Positions 43,457 to 53,260 of a stretch of 53,370 nt of DNA are shown here, in pieces. The notes beneath the pieces were generated by a model. It saw only the letters and a list, made by a program, of their open reading frames with translations, ran no database searches and was not told where the DNA came from. Each line of letters begins with the position of its first letter. Positions within the stretch are counted from its first letter, which is position 1. The translations under genes and the position numbers were made by a program. The stretch is taken from NCBI GenBank assembly GCA_934085975.1, contig CAKOHT010000013.1, forward strand, positions 1 to 53,370, read 5' to 3'. Source of the DNA: an uncultured Cetobacterium sp. (GTDB taxonomy: Bacteria; Fusobacteriota; Fusobacteriia; Fusobacteriales; Fusobacteriaceae).

Positions 43457-44479
43457 TTACAGCTTAAAAAAATCTTTAACTTTTTTTATGAAACTATTTT
43501 CAATTTTTCGATTTTTATCCTTTAGTTTTTCATCAAAATTTTTAAGTAAATTTTTTTGCTCTTCATCCAAATCTGTAGGAACTTCAATTATAATTTCAGC
43601 GTAATGAGTTCCTTTTTTCTTAGTTTTGGGATTAAAAATACCATACTCTCTTAGAGCAAAACGTTTTCCGCACTGAGTTCCAGCAGGTATTTTAATTTTT
43701 TTATTTCCACTTAAAGTTGGAACTTCTACTTCGCCACCTAGAGTGGCAGTATAGTAGCTGATTGGAACTTTACAAATAACGTTATATCCATCCCTTATAA
43801 AAAGCTCATTCGGTTTGATTTTTATACGTATATAAAGATCTCCGTGAGGACCTCCAGTTGTACTAGCATTACCAAATTTAGCTAATTTTAACTTTTGTCC
43901 ATCAGCTATACCAGCAGGTATTTTAAATTTCTTTTCAACCTCTTCAAGAGCACCATTTTTTCCAGTACGAGCGTATCTTATAGTTTTTTCTTCACCTTTA
44001 GCTGATTCTTCTAAAGATATCTCAATTTCCATAGATAGGTCTCCGCCAGGTTGTGGACCTCTTTTTCGAGCACCTCTACCACCGAAGAATGATTCAAAGA
44101 TATCTCCTAAATCTTCCTCGTCTCCTCCACCTCCAAACTCATTGAAGTTAAAGTTAAAATTTCCAAAATTAAAATCTTGGTAGTTTTGTCCACCACCATA
44201 TTGACCGTAACCTTGAGAACTACTTGCTCCACCTTGTTCAAACGCAGCATGACCAAAATTATCATATTGACTTCTTTTTTCTGGGTCTGATAGTATTTGA
44301 TAAGCTTCATTAACCTCTTTAAATTTTTTTTCAGCTTGGGCTTTTTCAGCTTCAGTCGAAGAACTAAATTTGTCAGGATGATATTTTCGAGCTTGTTTTC
44401 TATAAGCCTTTTTTATCTCAGCCTCACTGGCGTTTTTATTAACTTCTAAAATCTTATAAAAATCCTCTTTTAGAGCCAT
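43457..44479 (-). CDS. DnaJ/CbpA-type co-chaperone
   Basis: 340 residues. J domain at the N terminus with the HPD triad (34-36), a Gly/Phe-rich linker (about 82-120), then the two C-terminal substrate-binding domains (GDLSMEIEISLEESAKGEEK; GGPHGDLYIRIKI). The zinc-finger repeats of full DnaJ are absent, so this is a class B, CbpA-like protein that works with Hsp70 (DnaK). A single gene here, not next to dnaK. Confidence 0.9.
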   Translation of the reverse strand: MALKEDFYKILEVNKNASEAEIKKAYRKQARKYHPDKFSSSTEAEKAQAEKKFKEVNEAYQILSDPEKRSQYDNFGHAAFEQGGASSSQGYGQYGGGQNYQDFNFGNFNFNFNEFGGGGDEEDLGDIFESFFGGRGARKRGPQPGGDLSMEIEISLEESAKGEEKTIRYARTGKNGALEEVEKKFKIPAGIADGQKLKLAKFGNASTTGGPHGDLYIRIKIKPNELFIRDGYNVICKVPISYYTATLGGEVEVPTLSGNKKIKIPAGTQCGKRFALREYGIFNPKTKKKGTHYAEIIIEVPTDLDEEQKNLLKNFDEKLKDKNRKIENSFIKKVKDFFKL

Positions 44480-44686
44480 TGTAGCCTCCTTCTATACTTA
44501 AATTTATAATCAAAAATATTTACACAATTGTATGTTTTACTTTACTAACTTAAGAAAGAAATTCCTTTAGAATTATAAAATAAAAAAATATATAAAAAAT
44601 AAAAGAAAAATATACGTTTTATAGAAGAAGACTTAAAGAGAATAGAAAATAAAACTAACATATATTTAAGGGAAGGGTGAGTTACT

Positions 44687-44974
44687 ATGTCTAAGAAAAT
44701 AACAGTAGAGAAATTTGAAGCATTTATTTTGGAGTGTGTAAATGAGATGAAAATAGGAGAAAAAATGGTCTTTACTAAAAAAGCAATGCCTTTATCAAGA
44801 GATCATACAATAACTTTAATGAAAGTAGACGATAATAGGTATACAGTGATTGAAAGAGGAATTGATGATTTAGAGTTTTCAAATATCGATTTTAATGAAG
44901 TTATTAGAGAATTGATGCTACTAAAAGAGAAAGAATTCGGAGATTGTGAAGAGTTTTATGCCCATAAAGTATAG
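44687..44974 (+). CDS. Small protein of unknown function, 95 residues
   Basis: 95 residues, charged, alpha/beta, no signal or membrane segment. AAGGGAAGGGTG precedes the ATG by about 10 bases. The readable stretch SRDHTITLMKVDDNRYTVIE looks like a beta hairpin. I do not recognise a family. It is divergent from the dnaJ-like gene and followed by a long intergenic region. Confidence 0.6.
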   Translation: MSKKITVEKFEAFILECVNEMKIGEKMVFTKKAMPLSRDHTITLMKVDDNRYTVIERGIDDLEFSNIDFNEVIRELMLLKEKEFGDCEEFYAHKV

Positions 44975-45469
44975 ATTTTGATAGAAGTCCAAAAAAGGAT
45001 TTTTTTTAATAAAATTATAATATGCTTAAAAAAGCAATCTAAGTGAAATAAAACTAAAAGAATTCACTTATTTTGTTTTTGTTTCAATATTTTATAAAAA
45101 GGATTTCCATGGTTTATCACTATGGAGGTTCTTTTTTTCAATATAATATTTTTTTAAAAAAAGTGTTAAAATTTTTTTTAAAATGACATTTTTTTTCATT
45201 AAAATGGAATACAATAAGAACAAGACTATTTTACTAAAATCATAAAATTTGAAAAGTCTGTATCCTCTCACGCCTGCTTTATTATGGGTATATTTAGTTA
45301 AAAAACAACGTTACAAAAAAATTCGGATATAAAGATGTCCCCCGATATTCTTTATTAAAAGAAAATATGATTTTATAATCGGTAAAATTAGTGAGTTTTT
45401 AATAGAAAAAGTAGGTGTGGCGAGAGGATATCCAGTTTGTTGACTTTAAAATAGGAGGATAGAAAAATA
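44975..45469. other. 495-base region without a recognised gene
   Basis: It begins with hairpins that can terminate the 44687 gene: an AAGTGAA/TTCACTT stem (about 45040-45072) and a CCAT/ATGG hairpin with TTTTTTT near 45136. From about 45250 to 45440 some frames contain short peptide-like runs such as IGKISEFLIEKVGVARGYPV ending at a stop, which may be the remains of a decayed gene of unknown origin. No clear promoter was found for the AraC gene. Confidence 0.4.
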
Positions 45470-46264
45470 ATGTCTAGTGAGGTAGAGGTTATAAAAAATA
45501 GTTTTTACGAGCTATTTAGAGTTAATTACAGGGATATTAAAGGGAAAAAACAAAATTTTACAGATTTAGAGAATTTAAGTGGTATGGTTATTAAAATTTG
45601 TGTAAAAGGAAAAGGACTATATTACTATAACTCGGAAGAATATGTATTCTTTGAAGAGGGAGATTTAATAATATATAATGAGTTCTATTTCAATAGTATT
45701 CTAACTTTAGTGAAAGAGTGTAGATTAGATATTTTTCAAATAAAGGATTATTCATTATTGGAGATATTGAATAATAAGATAAAAAAGAAAGAGTATCAAA
45801 AAATAAAAATTTATAATTTAAAAAAGATACTATTTGAGATTGAAAAGACTTTAAAAATTGAGAGCAAAGAGTTAACTTTTTTTAAGCTTTTGATAGATAT
45901 AATATTTTATTTAGGGGAAAGAAAGAATGACATTGGATTTAATTATTTGAATGATAAAAACTTTATAGATATACTTTTGTATATAGATTCTAATATTGAT
46001 AGAAGAATAACTGTTAGTGATGTGGAAAAAGAGTTTAAAATTTATAATAAAATACTAAAAGAGTTATTTAAAAAATATCTGGGTATTTTTCCATCTGAAT
46101 ATATATTGAATCAAAAATTGACTAAAGCAGCGATACTTCTAAAAACTACTGACTATAAGATTGGGTATATATCTGATATCCTATCAATCTCGTCACCAAG
46201 TGCATTCACTTTAATTTTTAAAAGAAAATTCAAAGAATCTCCATTAAATTATAGAAAAAAATAA
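45470..46264 (+). CDS. AraC family transcriptional regulator
   Basis: 264 residues. The last 100 hold two helix-turn-helix motifs: VSDVEKEFKIYNKILKELFKKYLGIFPSEY and YISDILSISSPSAFTLIFKRKFKESP, the classic AraC/XylS layout with PLNYRKK at the end. The N-terminal 150 residues are a divergent sensor with no motif I recognise. It is alone, with no metabolic operon beside it. Confidence 0.87.
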   Translation: MSSEVEVIKNSFYELFRVNYRDIKGKKQNFTDLENLSGMVIKICVKGKGLYYYNSEEYVFFEEGDLIIYNEFYFNSILTLVKECRLDIFQIKDYSLLEILNNKIKKKEYQKIKIYNLKKILFEIEKTLKIESKELTFFKLLIDIIFYLGERKNDIGFNYLNDKNFIDILLYIDSNIDRRITVSDVEKEFKIYNKILKELFKKYLGIFPSEYILNQKLTKAAILLKTTDYKIGYISDILSISSPSAFTLIFKRKFKESPLNYRKK

Positions 46265-46306
46265 AATGTATGTCTTCTTAAAAATAAAGGGACATACATT
46301 TTTTAT
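46263..46306. terminator. Terminator after the AraC gene
   Basis: AAATGTATGTC and GACATACATTT flank a loop, followed by a T run; it is shared with the convergent gene at 46327. Confidence 0.8.
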
Positions 46307-46326
46307 TTTAGGCTCTTCTATAAAAG

Positions 46327-46755
46327 TCATTTAGAAAAACCTTGAACGGCATCTGAAACCTTAATAATTGATTTAGAGAGAGTTTCCATACTCACTGTTT
46401 TTTTGAAAAACCAATAGAACTTAAAACCAGGAGCACTGGTGATTCTAAGGACGTGGATATTGGGGAAACGTAGACGAAACATCTCGGTAGTTCCAATCTG
46501 ATTAAGTGGAATAGAAAAAATTTTTGATACGAAGTTCATATCTGTTGTTATTTTAAATTTTTGAATACTAATTATTCTCATATTGGTTATTAAAAAAGAT
46601 CTAAAGGGGTTGTCATAACAATTTATAATAACTTCGTTGGGACTCAAGAGAATTTGATGAAATTCCTTATTTATAGAATCTTTTAAGATAACAGCTTCCA
46701 TTCTTGTAAATGGAAAACTAATAATTTCCCAAAGTAAACTAAAATATGTAGGCAT
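46327..46755 (-). CDS. PH-domain-like protein of unknown function
   Basis: 142 residues from the ATG at 46755; AAAGGAG lies 10 bases upstream, better placed than for the GTG three codons before it. The pattern EVIINCYDNPFRSFLITNMRIISIQKFKITTD and SIPLNQIGTTEMFRL resembles bacterial pleckstrin-homology domains (TN.R, then a repeated strand). No membrane segment is obvious. Standalone gene; function unknown. Confidence 0.5.
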   Translation of the reverse strand: MPTYFSLLWEIISFPFTRMEAVILKDSINKEFHQILLSPNEVIINCYDNPFRSFLITNMRIISIQKFKITTDMNFVSKIFSIPLNQIGTTEMFRLRFPNIHVLRITSAPGFKFYWFFKKTVSMETLSKSIIKVSDAVQGFSK

Positions 46756-46858
46756 GTATATCACACTCCTTTATTTTTAAAAATAGTTTTTCATTTGTTT
46801 TTGAAGTATACAAAAATAGGGGAGCCATTCCTACTTTAAGTTTATAATTATTTTAAAA

Positions 46859-47866
46859 TTAAAATTTAAAAGTATTATGAAAATTTTTTTTAGATAGTTT
46901 AGTATACAAAGAAGTACTATCTCGTTCGATTAAAATTGGGCTAAGACTTTTTTGTATAGGTAATTTATTCTCATTCAATAGGTAATCTATAGCGTTTTTC
47001 ATCATTAAATCAACAGGATGTCTAATACTTGTAATATTTAAGGCTGTAGAGATAATAGTGTCATCAAAGCTTAAAATAGATACATCTTTAGGAGTATATA
47101 GTCCTTTTTTATCCAATTCTTTAATTAGGTTTAAAGCTATAATATCGTTGGATGTGATAAAAGCTGTAGGGAAATCCTTTATCGAATTTAATTTCGAAGA
47201 TAGATTGTCAAGATTCGCATTGGTAGGGTCAGTTTCAATGAACCATTCATCCGAAAAATTCAAATCTTTTTCAGAAAAAAACTCTTTAATTCCTAGAAGT
47301 TTTGTATTTTCTTTATCTGCACCAATAAAACATATTTTTCTATGATTTAGATTGAAAAGATGCTCAGTAGCGATTTTTCCTCCTTGCATAAGAGAAGTAT
47401 AGACACATGGATAGTTCGGAAGAGTACAATCTACAATTATAAAATTTTCGTTTTGATTTTTTAAAAACTCAAGATTCTCTTTTGCAACAGGAGATATAAT
47501 AATGCCATCTACATTTCTGGCTTGTAGGTTTAAAATATGCTCTTTTTCCAGATATTTATCTCCTTGAGAGTTGAGGATAATAACAGTGTATCCATTTTCT
47601 CCTGCAACTTTTTCAACATACTTAATCATCTCTAAGTAGTAATAGTTAGATAGATCAAAAAGTATAACTCCGATTATTTTAGAAGAGTTACTTCTCAAAG
47701 TTTTAGCACTGCTGTTAGGTTTAAAACCTTGGTCTGAAATTATTTTTTCAATACGGGCCCTAACTTCAGGGTCTACAGTGGGATTCCCATTGACAACCCT
47801 TGAAACAGTGGGCTGAGAAACACCAGCTAATTTCGCTATATCTTTCATAGTTAAAGTTTTTTTCAT
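46859..47866 (-). CDS. LacI family transcriptional regulator
   Basis: 335 residues from the ATG at 47866 (AAGGTGG upstream). The head is MKDIAKLAGVSQPTVSRVVN and the sensor domain has IGVILFDLSNYYYLEMIKYV and SILSFDDTIISTALNITSIR. It is clearly related to the LacI gene at 35817, sharing the SNYYYL(D/E)MIKY stretch. It is divergent from the GH35 gene and its ABC importer and likely binds the perfect palindrome at 47989-48004. Confidence 0.92.
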   Translation of the reverse strand: MKKTLTMKDIAKLAGVSQPTVSRVVNGNPTVDPEVRARIEKIISDQGFKPNSSAKTLRSNSSKIIGVILFDLSNYYYLEMIKYVEKVAGENGYTVIILNSQGDKYLEKEHILNLQARNVDGIIISPVAKENLEFLKNQNENFIIVDCTLPNYPCVYTSLMQGGKIATEHLFNLNHRKICFIGADKENTKLLGIKEFFSEKDLNFSDEWFIETDPTNANLDNLSSKLNSIKDFPTAFITSNDIIALNLIKELDKKGLYTPKDVSILSFDDTIISTALNITSIRHPVDLMMKNAIDYLLNENKLPIQKSLSPILIERDSTSLYTKLSKKNFHNTFKF

Positions 47867-47953
47867 AAGACCACCTTTCAAAAGTTATTATGAACTCAAT
47901 TAAAGTATTTTTTTTTCAATTTGTCAAATAAAATTTTTTATTGAACATTACTC

Positions 47954-47982
47954 TTGACAAAACTAAAATCATGGAATAAACT
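47954..47982 (+). promoter_or_regulatory. Promoter of the beta-galactosidase/ABC locus
   Basis: TTGACA (47954-47959) with a TAAACT 17 bases downstream (47977-47982). The downstream hexamer is weak but the operator follows directly. Confidence 0.5.
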
Positions 47983-47988
47983 CATACC

Positions 47989-48004
47989 AAGAATACGTAT
48001 TCTT
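47989..48004. promoter_or_regulatory. LacI-type operator of the second ABC locus
   Basis: A perfect 16-base palindrome, AAGAATACGTATTCTT, just after the promoter. Its ATACGTAT core is the same as at 35678 and 36834. Confidence 0.75.
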
Positions 48005-48088
48005 ATAAAAAATAGAATGTATTCAGAAAAAAAAGATTATAAATAAAACAAAATTTTTAAAAAAAGTGGTGATAAAATAGGAGGAGAA

Positions 48089-49662
48089 ATGAGATTTATA
48101 GGAGAACATATAGAGGTGGATGGAGAAAAAACTCTTCTTATATCTGGAGCTATGCATTACTTTAGAACTTTACCCGAACAGTGGGAGGATAGATTCGAAA
48201 AAATAGCAGCGGCAGGTTTTAATTGTGTAGAAACTTATGTGCCGTGGAATCTTCATGAGCCTAAAGAGAGAGAATATGACTTTTCAGGGATGTTAGATCT
48301 TGAAAAATTTATATCTCTAGCTGATAAGAAAGGGCTTTACGTTTAATAGCTGTTCAAATTGAAAATGAATATGGAAGCTATGGAAATGACCATAAATACT
48401 TAAGTTATATAGAGGAAGCTCTTACAAAAAGAGGCGTTGATGTGCCACTCTTTACTTCAGATGGACCAACTCATTGGATGTTATCTGGAGGAACGCTACC
48501 ACATATTTGGAAGACAATAAATTTTGGTTCAAAGACAGAGGAGTCCTTTGAACTATTTAAAAAATATCAAAGTAATATGCCTAAGATGGTTATGGAGTTT
48601 TGGATTGGATGGTTTGATCATTGGGGTCAAGAGCATATAACTAGAAAAGGGGAAGAGGTGGCAGAAGAGTTTAGATATATGCTAGAAAATAACATCTCTG
48701 TAAATTTTTATATGTTCCATGGAGGAACTAATTTTGGTTTTATGAATGGGGCAAACTATCATGATGAGCAAAGATGTACGGTGACAAGCTATGACTATGA
48801 TGCTCTTTTAACAGAAGCTGGAGATTTAACAAAGAAATACCATTTAGTAAAGAATACTTTGGAATGTTTTAAAGGGAAAGTAAATATAAAAAAACATAAA
48901 AATTATAAAGAATATAAAGTGAAAGACTCTAAAAAGATGGCATATGGTAAAGTGGAGTTTAAAAAGAGCACGCCTCTTTGGAGTAATTTAAATTCAATTG
49001 GGAAACATCATATATCACCATATGTCAAGACTATGGAGGAGTTAGATCAAGACTATGGATTTATACTTTATAGAACAAAGGTTAAAGGAATTATTGAAAA
49101 TATGCCATTGACTTTACAAGAGGTTAGGGATAGAGCTCTTATATATCTAAATGGAGAATTTAAAGGGGTTACAGATAGAAACAGTAAGCAAGAGATAGTG
49201 TTAAACTGTGAACAAGAGGAGTCTACGCTGGAGATTTTAGTTGAGAATATGGGAAGAATCAACTATGGACCACTTTTAAAGGATAGTAAAGGGATTACAG
49301 AGGGAGTTAGACTTGATAGACAGTTTTTGTTTAACTGGGATATCTATACGGTACCACTGGATAATCTATCTAATTTAATTTTTGATGAGGATGTCAAAAA
49401 TGTTGAAAATCATCCAAGATTTTTTAAAGGGATTTTCAATGTAGATGAGATAGGAGATACTTTCTTGGATTTCACAGGTTGGGAAAAGGGTGTTATATAT
49501 ATAAATGGATTTAATTTAGGAAGGTATTGGAGTGAAGGACCTCAAAAGAGACTCTACGTTCCATCACCTCTTTTAAAAGAGGGAGAGAATGAGATTGTTA
49601 TTTTTGAACTTCATAGAAATGGTGAAATTATGGAATTTTCTACAGAAGCTAAACTTTTTTAA
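48089..49662 (+). pseudogene. GH35 beta-galactosidase broken by an internal deletion
   Basis: Part one (48089-48346) encodes the normal start: SGAMHYFRTLPEQWEDR, then VETYVPWNLHEP and GLYV, then a stop. Part two continues in another frame from about 48343: LIAVQIENEYGSYGNDHKYL with the acid/base Glu, then LFTSDGP and KMVMEFWIGWFDHWG with the nucleophile Glu, and a normal C terminus ending at 49662. The conserved stretch that should lie between (an RPGPY.CAEW-type block of about 65-80 codons) is missing. The deletion and the frame change should abolish activity. AGGAGGAGAA precedes the start; the intact version would hydrolyse terminal beta-galactose. Confidence 0.85.
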
Positions 49663-49673
49663 GGAGGGTAAAA

Positions 49674-50957
49674 ATGAAAAGATATTTAAAGGTTTTAGGA
49701 GTGGGAACAGTGCTGTTTATGGCGGCTTGTGGAGAGGGCGAGCAAAAGACAGTTGTTAAAGTGGAAGATAAAAAAATTGATTTAACTTTTGTAACATACT
49801 CTGGAACTGGGGAAGAGTATATGATGGATACAAATAGTCTTGCAGAAGCCTACAAAAAAATTGATCCAAATGTGACAATAAAAATGGAGAAAATACCCGC
49901 AACTGAATATGATAACACAATGAAGATAAGAAACTCAGCACAGAAATTACCAGATATTTTCCCAGTGAGAGTTGTAACTATGGAAAGTTTTAAAACTGTA
50001 CTGCTTCCTTTAAATGATACAGAAGCCGCAAAAGTAAATAAATTTGCTAAAGATTTTGAAATTGATGGAAATATCTACGGTTTACCTATGTATGGATTTA
50101 ATGAGTTTGTTTATTATAGAAAGAGCGTATTCAATGAATTAGGTTTAGAGATACCAACAACTTGGGGAGAGTTTACTGCACTTTCTGCTAAGATAAAGGA
50201 AAATGGAATTTATATTCCAATGGCATTGGGAGCAAAAGATTCCTGGACAACATATCCATTTAATGAGTTTATGCCATTTTTAGTGCCGGGAGGAAATGAT
50301 ATTTTAAGTAAAATGGCTGTAGAAAAAAAACCATTTTCACCGGGGAAACCATTTTATATTGCCTATGATATGTTGGATAAATACTACAATACAAAACCTT
50401 TTGGAGATGACCCATTGGGATACGGATGGGATCAAGAAAAAAGTATGTTTGCTTCTAAAAAAGCAGCTTTGTTAGCGGCAGGACAATGGTTTTATGTGGA
50501 TTTAGAAAAAGAGATGTCTAAAGAAACACTAGATGATGTGGGAGTGTTTGTACTACCAGCTCGTGAGACAAAAGATGATCCATTTAGATATTTAGTTTCA
50601 GCAGAGGTATTTTTATCAATTCCAAAATACAGTAAAAATGCAGACGCAGCTAAAAAATTCTTAGATTGGTTCTTTACAAGTGAATATTACAAAGAGTACG
50701 TGACGTATATGAACGTATTGCCAGCTGTAGATGGAGTGAAAGGTAGAGAAAGTATATTCAATGTTGCTATAGCAAATATTCCAAATCCAGAAGTTGTACT
50801 TCAAAAAGGTGGAGATGAGAAATTTAGGAAGATAGCTAACTACATCTCTTTTGATGTTAAAAGAATGGGTCAAGAGATGATTCAAGGAGTTAATTTTGCA
50901 GAGTACATGAATGAGTTCAATAAAAAATGGACAGAAGCCCAAGAAAATACAAAGTAG
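49674..50957 (+). CDS. Carbohydrate ABC transporter substrate-binding lipoprotein
   Basis: 427 residues, SBP family 1. Lipobox FMAAC with Cys19. Typical stretches are LTFVTYSGTGEEY at the start of the mature domain, IYGLPMYGFNEFVYYRKSVFNELGLEIPTTWGEF, and AAGQWFYVDLEKE. With a GH35 gene before it and a LacI regulator, a beta-galactoside or galactan oligomer is the likely ligand. AAGGAGGG precedes the ATG. Confidence 0.9.
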   Translation: MKRYLKVLGVGTVLFMAACGEGEQKTVVKVEDKKIDLTFVTYSGTGEEYMMDTNSLAEAYKKIDPNVTIKMEKIPATEYDNTMKIRNSAQKLPDIFPVRVVTMESFKTVLLPLNDTEAAKVNKFAKDFEIDGNIYGLPMYGFNEFVYYRKSVFNELGLEIPTTWGEFTALSAKIKENGIYIPMALGAKDSWTTYPFNEFMPFLVPGGNDILSKMAVEKKPFSPGKPFYIAYDMLDKYYNTKPFGDDPLGYGWDQEKSMFASKKAALLAAGQWFYVDLEKEMSKETLDDVGVFVLPARETKDDPFRYLVSAEVFLSIPKYSKNADAAKKFLDWFFTSEYYKEYVTYMNVLPAVDGVKGRESIFNVAIANIPNPEVVLQKGGDEKFRKIANYISFDVKRMGQEMIQGVNFAEYMNEFNKKWTEAQENTK

Positions 50958-50973
50958 TTGTCAGGAGTAAATT

Positions 50974-51960
50974 ATGAGAGATAAAACACAAAGAAGTATA
51001 TTGTTAGTATGTTTTTTAGCAATACCAACTGTATTACTATTTGTATTTGTTCTTTATCCAGCATTTAAGTTGGCTTTAATTAGCTTTACTAATTGGGATG
51101 GAATAAATCCAAGTTATAATTATGTTGGATTTAAAAATTATACTCAGGTATTTCAAAGAAAAGATATTTGGCAAAGTTTAAAGAATAATAATTTATATTT
51201 TATATTGCATCTATTATTTATTCCAATAGAGATGTATTTAGCGATGCTTTTAGATAGGTATATAAAGAAAAGTGAATTTTTCAAGACTATAGTTTTTATG
51301 CCGTATATAATAAATGGGGTCGCAATAGCCTATATGTTTTCATTTTTATATAGTTCGGAGGATGGGGTATTAAATGGACTTTTAGCTCTTGGAAGCATTG
51401 GAAAAATTAGATGGTTAAGTGATCCTAAAATAGTTAATTATTCACTAGTGGTGGTTTCTCTTTGGAGATTCACTGGAGTTCACATAATACTTTTCTTAGC
51501 TGGTCTTCAATCCATAAATAAGGATATATTAGAGGCTGCACTGATAGATGGAACATCAGTGCTACAACAGTTTACAAAGATAATAATACCAAATATGAAA
51601 TCCATTTTAAGTATAGTACTATTTTTAAATGTTAGAGGAGCGTTGATGGTATTTGATATTCCGTTTGTTATGACAAGTGGAGGACCTGGAACAAGTAGTA
51701 CAACATTTGCTCTTCATACAATTAAAACAGCCTTTGAGTTTAGTAACTTCGGTTTAGCTTGTGCAATGGCTATAGCTTTAATAATAGCTATTCTTCTTAT
51801 ATCTGTAGTTCAAAATTTAATTTTAGAACCTGAAAAATTTAAAGCAAAATTAAGTGGAATAAAAGTACGTATGAAAAAAGAAGGAATAAAAGCCAAAACT
51901 ATGTTGGAAGAGGAGGAGGAGAGAGTTGGAGAAGAAGAAAATGAGCGAGTTACTATTTAA
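50974..51960 (+). CDS. Carbohydrate ABC transporter permease (MalF-like)
   Basis: 328 residues with six membrane helices (first one IPTVLLFVFVLYPAFKLAL). The EAA loop is LEAALIDGTSVLQQFTKIIIPNM. The C terminus carries an unusual charged, Glu-rich tail (EEEEERVGEEENERV) that overlaps the next gene. Confidence 0.92.
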   Translation: MRDKTQRSILLVCFLAIPTVLLFVFVLYPAFKLALISFTNWDGINPSYNYVGFKNYTQVFQRKDIWQSLKNNNLYFILHLLFIPIEMYLAMLLDRYIKKSEFFKTIVFMPYIINGVAIAYMFSFLYSSEDGVLNGLLALGSIGKIRWLSDPKIVNYSLVVVSLWRFTGVHIILFLAGLQSINKDILEAALIDGTSVLQQFTKIIIPNMKSILSIVLFLNVRGALMVFDIPFVMTSGGPGTSSTTFALHTIKTAFEFSNFGLACAMAIALIIAILLISVVQNLILEPEKFKAKLSGIKVRMKKEGIKAKTMLEEEEERVGEEENERVTI

Positions 51961-52762
51961 TACTCTTAATCACACAGCATTTGTAGTTATAACCTTAATA
52001 GTTTTAGTTCCTCTACTTCTAGTCGTTTTATCATCCTTTAAAACTCCAGAGCAGATAGCACAAGGCTATCATCTATCTTTACCAGCACCTTTTTCACTAG
52101 ATAACTATAAAGAGATTTTTAAAAATGGAAATGTATTAACAGGATTTAGAAATTCATTTCTTTTAGTTTTAGGAACAATAACAATAAATGTTATTTTAAG
52201 TAGTATGGTTGCTTATTCACTCAGTAGGTTTGAGTTCAAACTTAAAAAGATATACTTCTTTCTATTTAGTCTTTCAATGTTAATACCTAGTTTTATTGCC
52301 GAAATAACAAGGTTTGGAATTATAGGAAAACTCGGAATATATGATACTCTTTTAGCACCAATGGTAATCTATATATCCACAGATATTCTTCAAATATATG
52401 TGTATAAACAGTTTATAGATCAGATTCCATACTCTTTAGATGAAAGTGCAAGGATAGATGGATGTTCGTATTTTAAAATCTATTGGAATGTTATATTTCC
52501 ACTAATTTTACCAGCCACAGCAACGCTTATAATATTAAAGTCTGTAGATGTATTAAATGATATGTTTACCCCATATCTATATATGCCAAGTGCTGCTAAT
52601 GCAACGCTTACAACAATGCTGATGAACTACGTAGGACGTAGTGGGTCTTGGGCTAAGTTATCAGCGGCAATAGTTATAGTTATGTTACCAACAGTTATAA
52701 TGTATCTGATATTTAAGAAAAAGATTTTATCAGGAATAGTAGCTGGAGCTGTTAAAGAGTAA
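51941..52762 (+). CDS. Carbohydrate ABC transporter permease (MalG-like)
   Basis: 273 residues from the ATG at 51941; a TTG at 51926 with GGAGGA before it is an alternative start. Six membrane helices; EAA motif DESARIDGCSYFKIYWNVIFPLI. It overlaps the previous gene by 20 bases in another frame. Last gene of the operon. Confidence 0.9.
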   Translation: MSELLFNTLNHTAFVVITLIVLVPLLLVVLSSFKTPEQIAQGYHLSLPAPFSLDNYKEIFKNGNVLTGFRNSFLLVLGTITINVILSSMVAYSLSRFEFKLKKIYFFLFSLSMLIPSFIAEITRFGIIGKLGIYDTLLAPMVIYISTDILQIYVYKQFIDQIPYSLDESARIDGCSYFKIYWNVIFPLILPATATLIILKSVDVLNDMFTPYLYMPSAANATLTTMLMNYVGRSGSWAKLSAAIVIVMLPTVIMYLIFKKKILSGIVAGAVKE

Positions 52763-52807
52763 AAGAAAAAATGGAGGAGTGAAAACTTCTCCATTCATAC
52801 TGTAGAC

Positions 52808-52848
52808 AAATGGCTATCAAATATTTATTCTTCGATAGCCATTTTTTT
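52808..52848 (+). terminator. Terminator of the second ABC operon
   Basis: AATGGCTATC and GATAGCCATT flank a 15-base loop, followed by a run of T. Confidence 0.85.
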
Positions 52849-52987
52849 ATTACTTAGGAAATTATAATTTTTAAATTGTCCTTAAAAATTGTAAGAACTA
52901 AGATTTAGCTAATAAATTTATTAAAGTTAATCTAGTATTTTACTTTGTAGAAAGACAAAATACCACAGGTAACTGTGGTTAGAAAAT

Positions 52988-53260
52988 TTAAATTTTCTTC
53001 TTGGGTCTAAAATCAAAAATGCCATATTTTTTATGAAAAAATATAGTTAATTCCATATTAGACCCGCATTGAAGGCATTTTAATGGATTGACACCAAGCC
53101 ATTTTTCTATGCGCTCAGCCCAAGTAAGTTTTCTAATAATATTTTGTTTTTTTAAGTATTTAAGTTTTATTAAATTTTTTATCTTCTGCGAGAAGTTTCT
53201 AGAGTAAAAATCTTTTCTTTTCCGCAAACGAAATGACAACATTTCTAGTATTTGATACAT
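52988..53260 (-). pseudogene. C-terminal fragment of an IS91-like transposase
   Basis: 90 residues on the minus strand with WAERIEKWLGVNPLKCLQCG and a following SNMELTIFFHKKYGI, a zinc-ribbon-like end that resembles IS91/IS801-family transposases. Upstream the frame is closed by a TAG after about 13 more codons, and other frames show no catalytic region, so the 5' part is lost. Nearby, ACCACAG/CTGTGGT (52965-52980) forms a hairpin that could be an element end. The family call is tentative. Confidence 0.5.
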
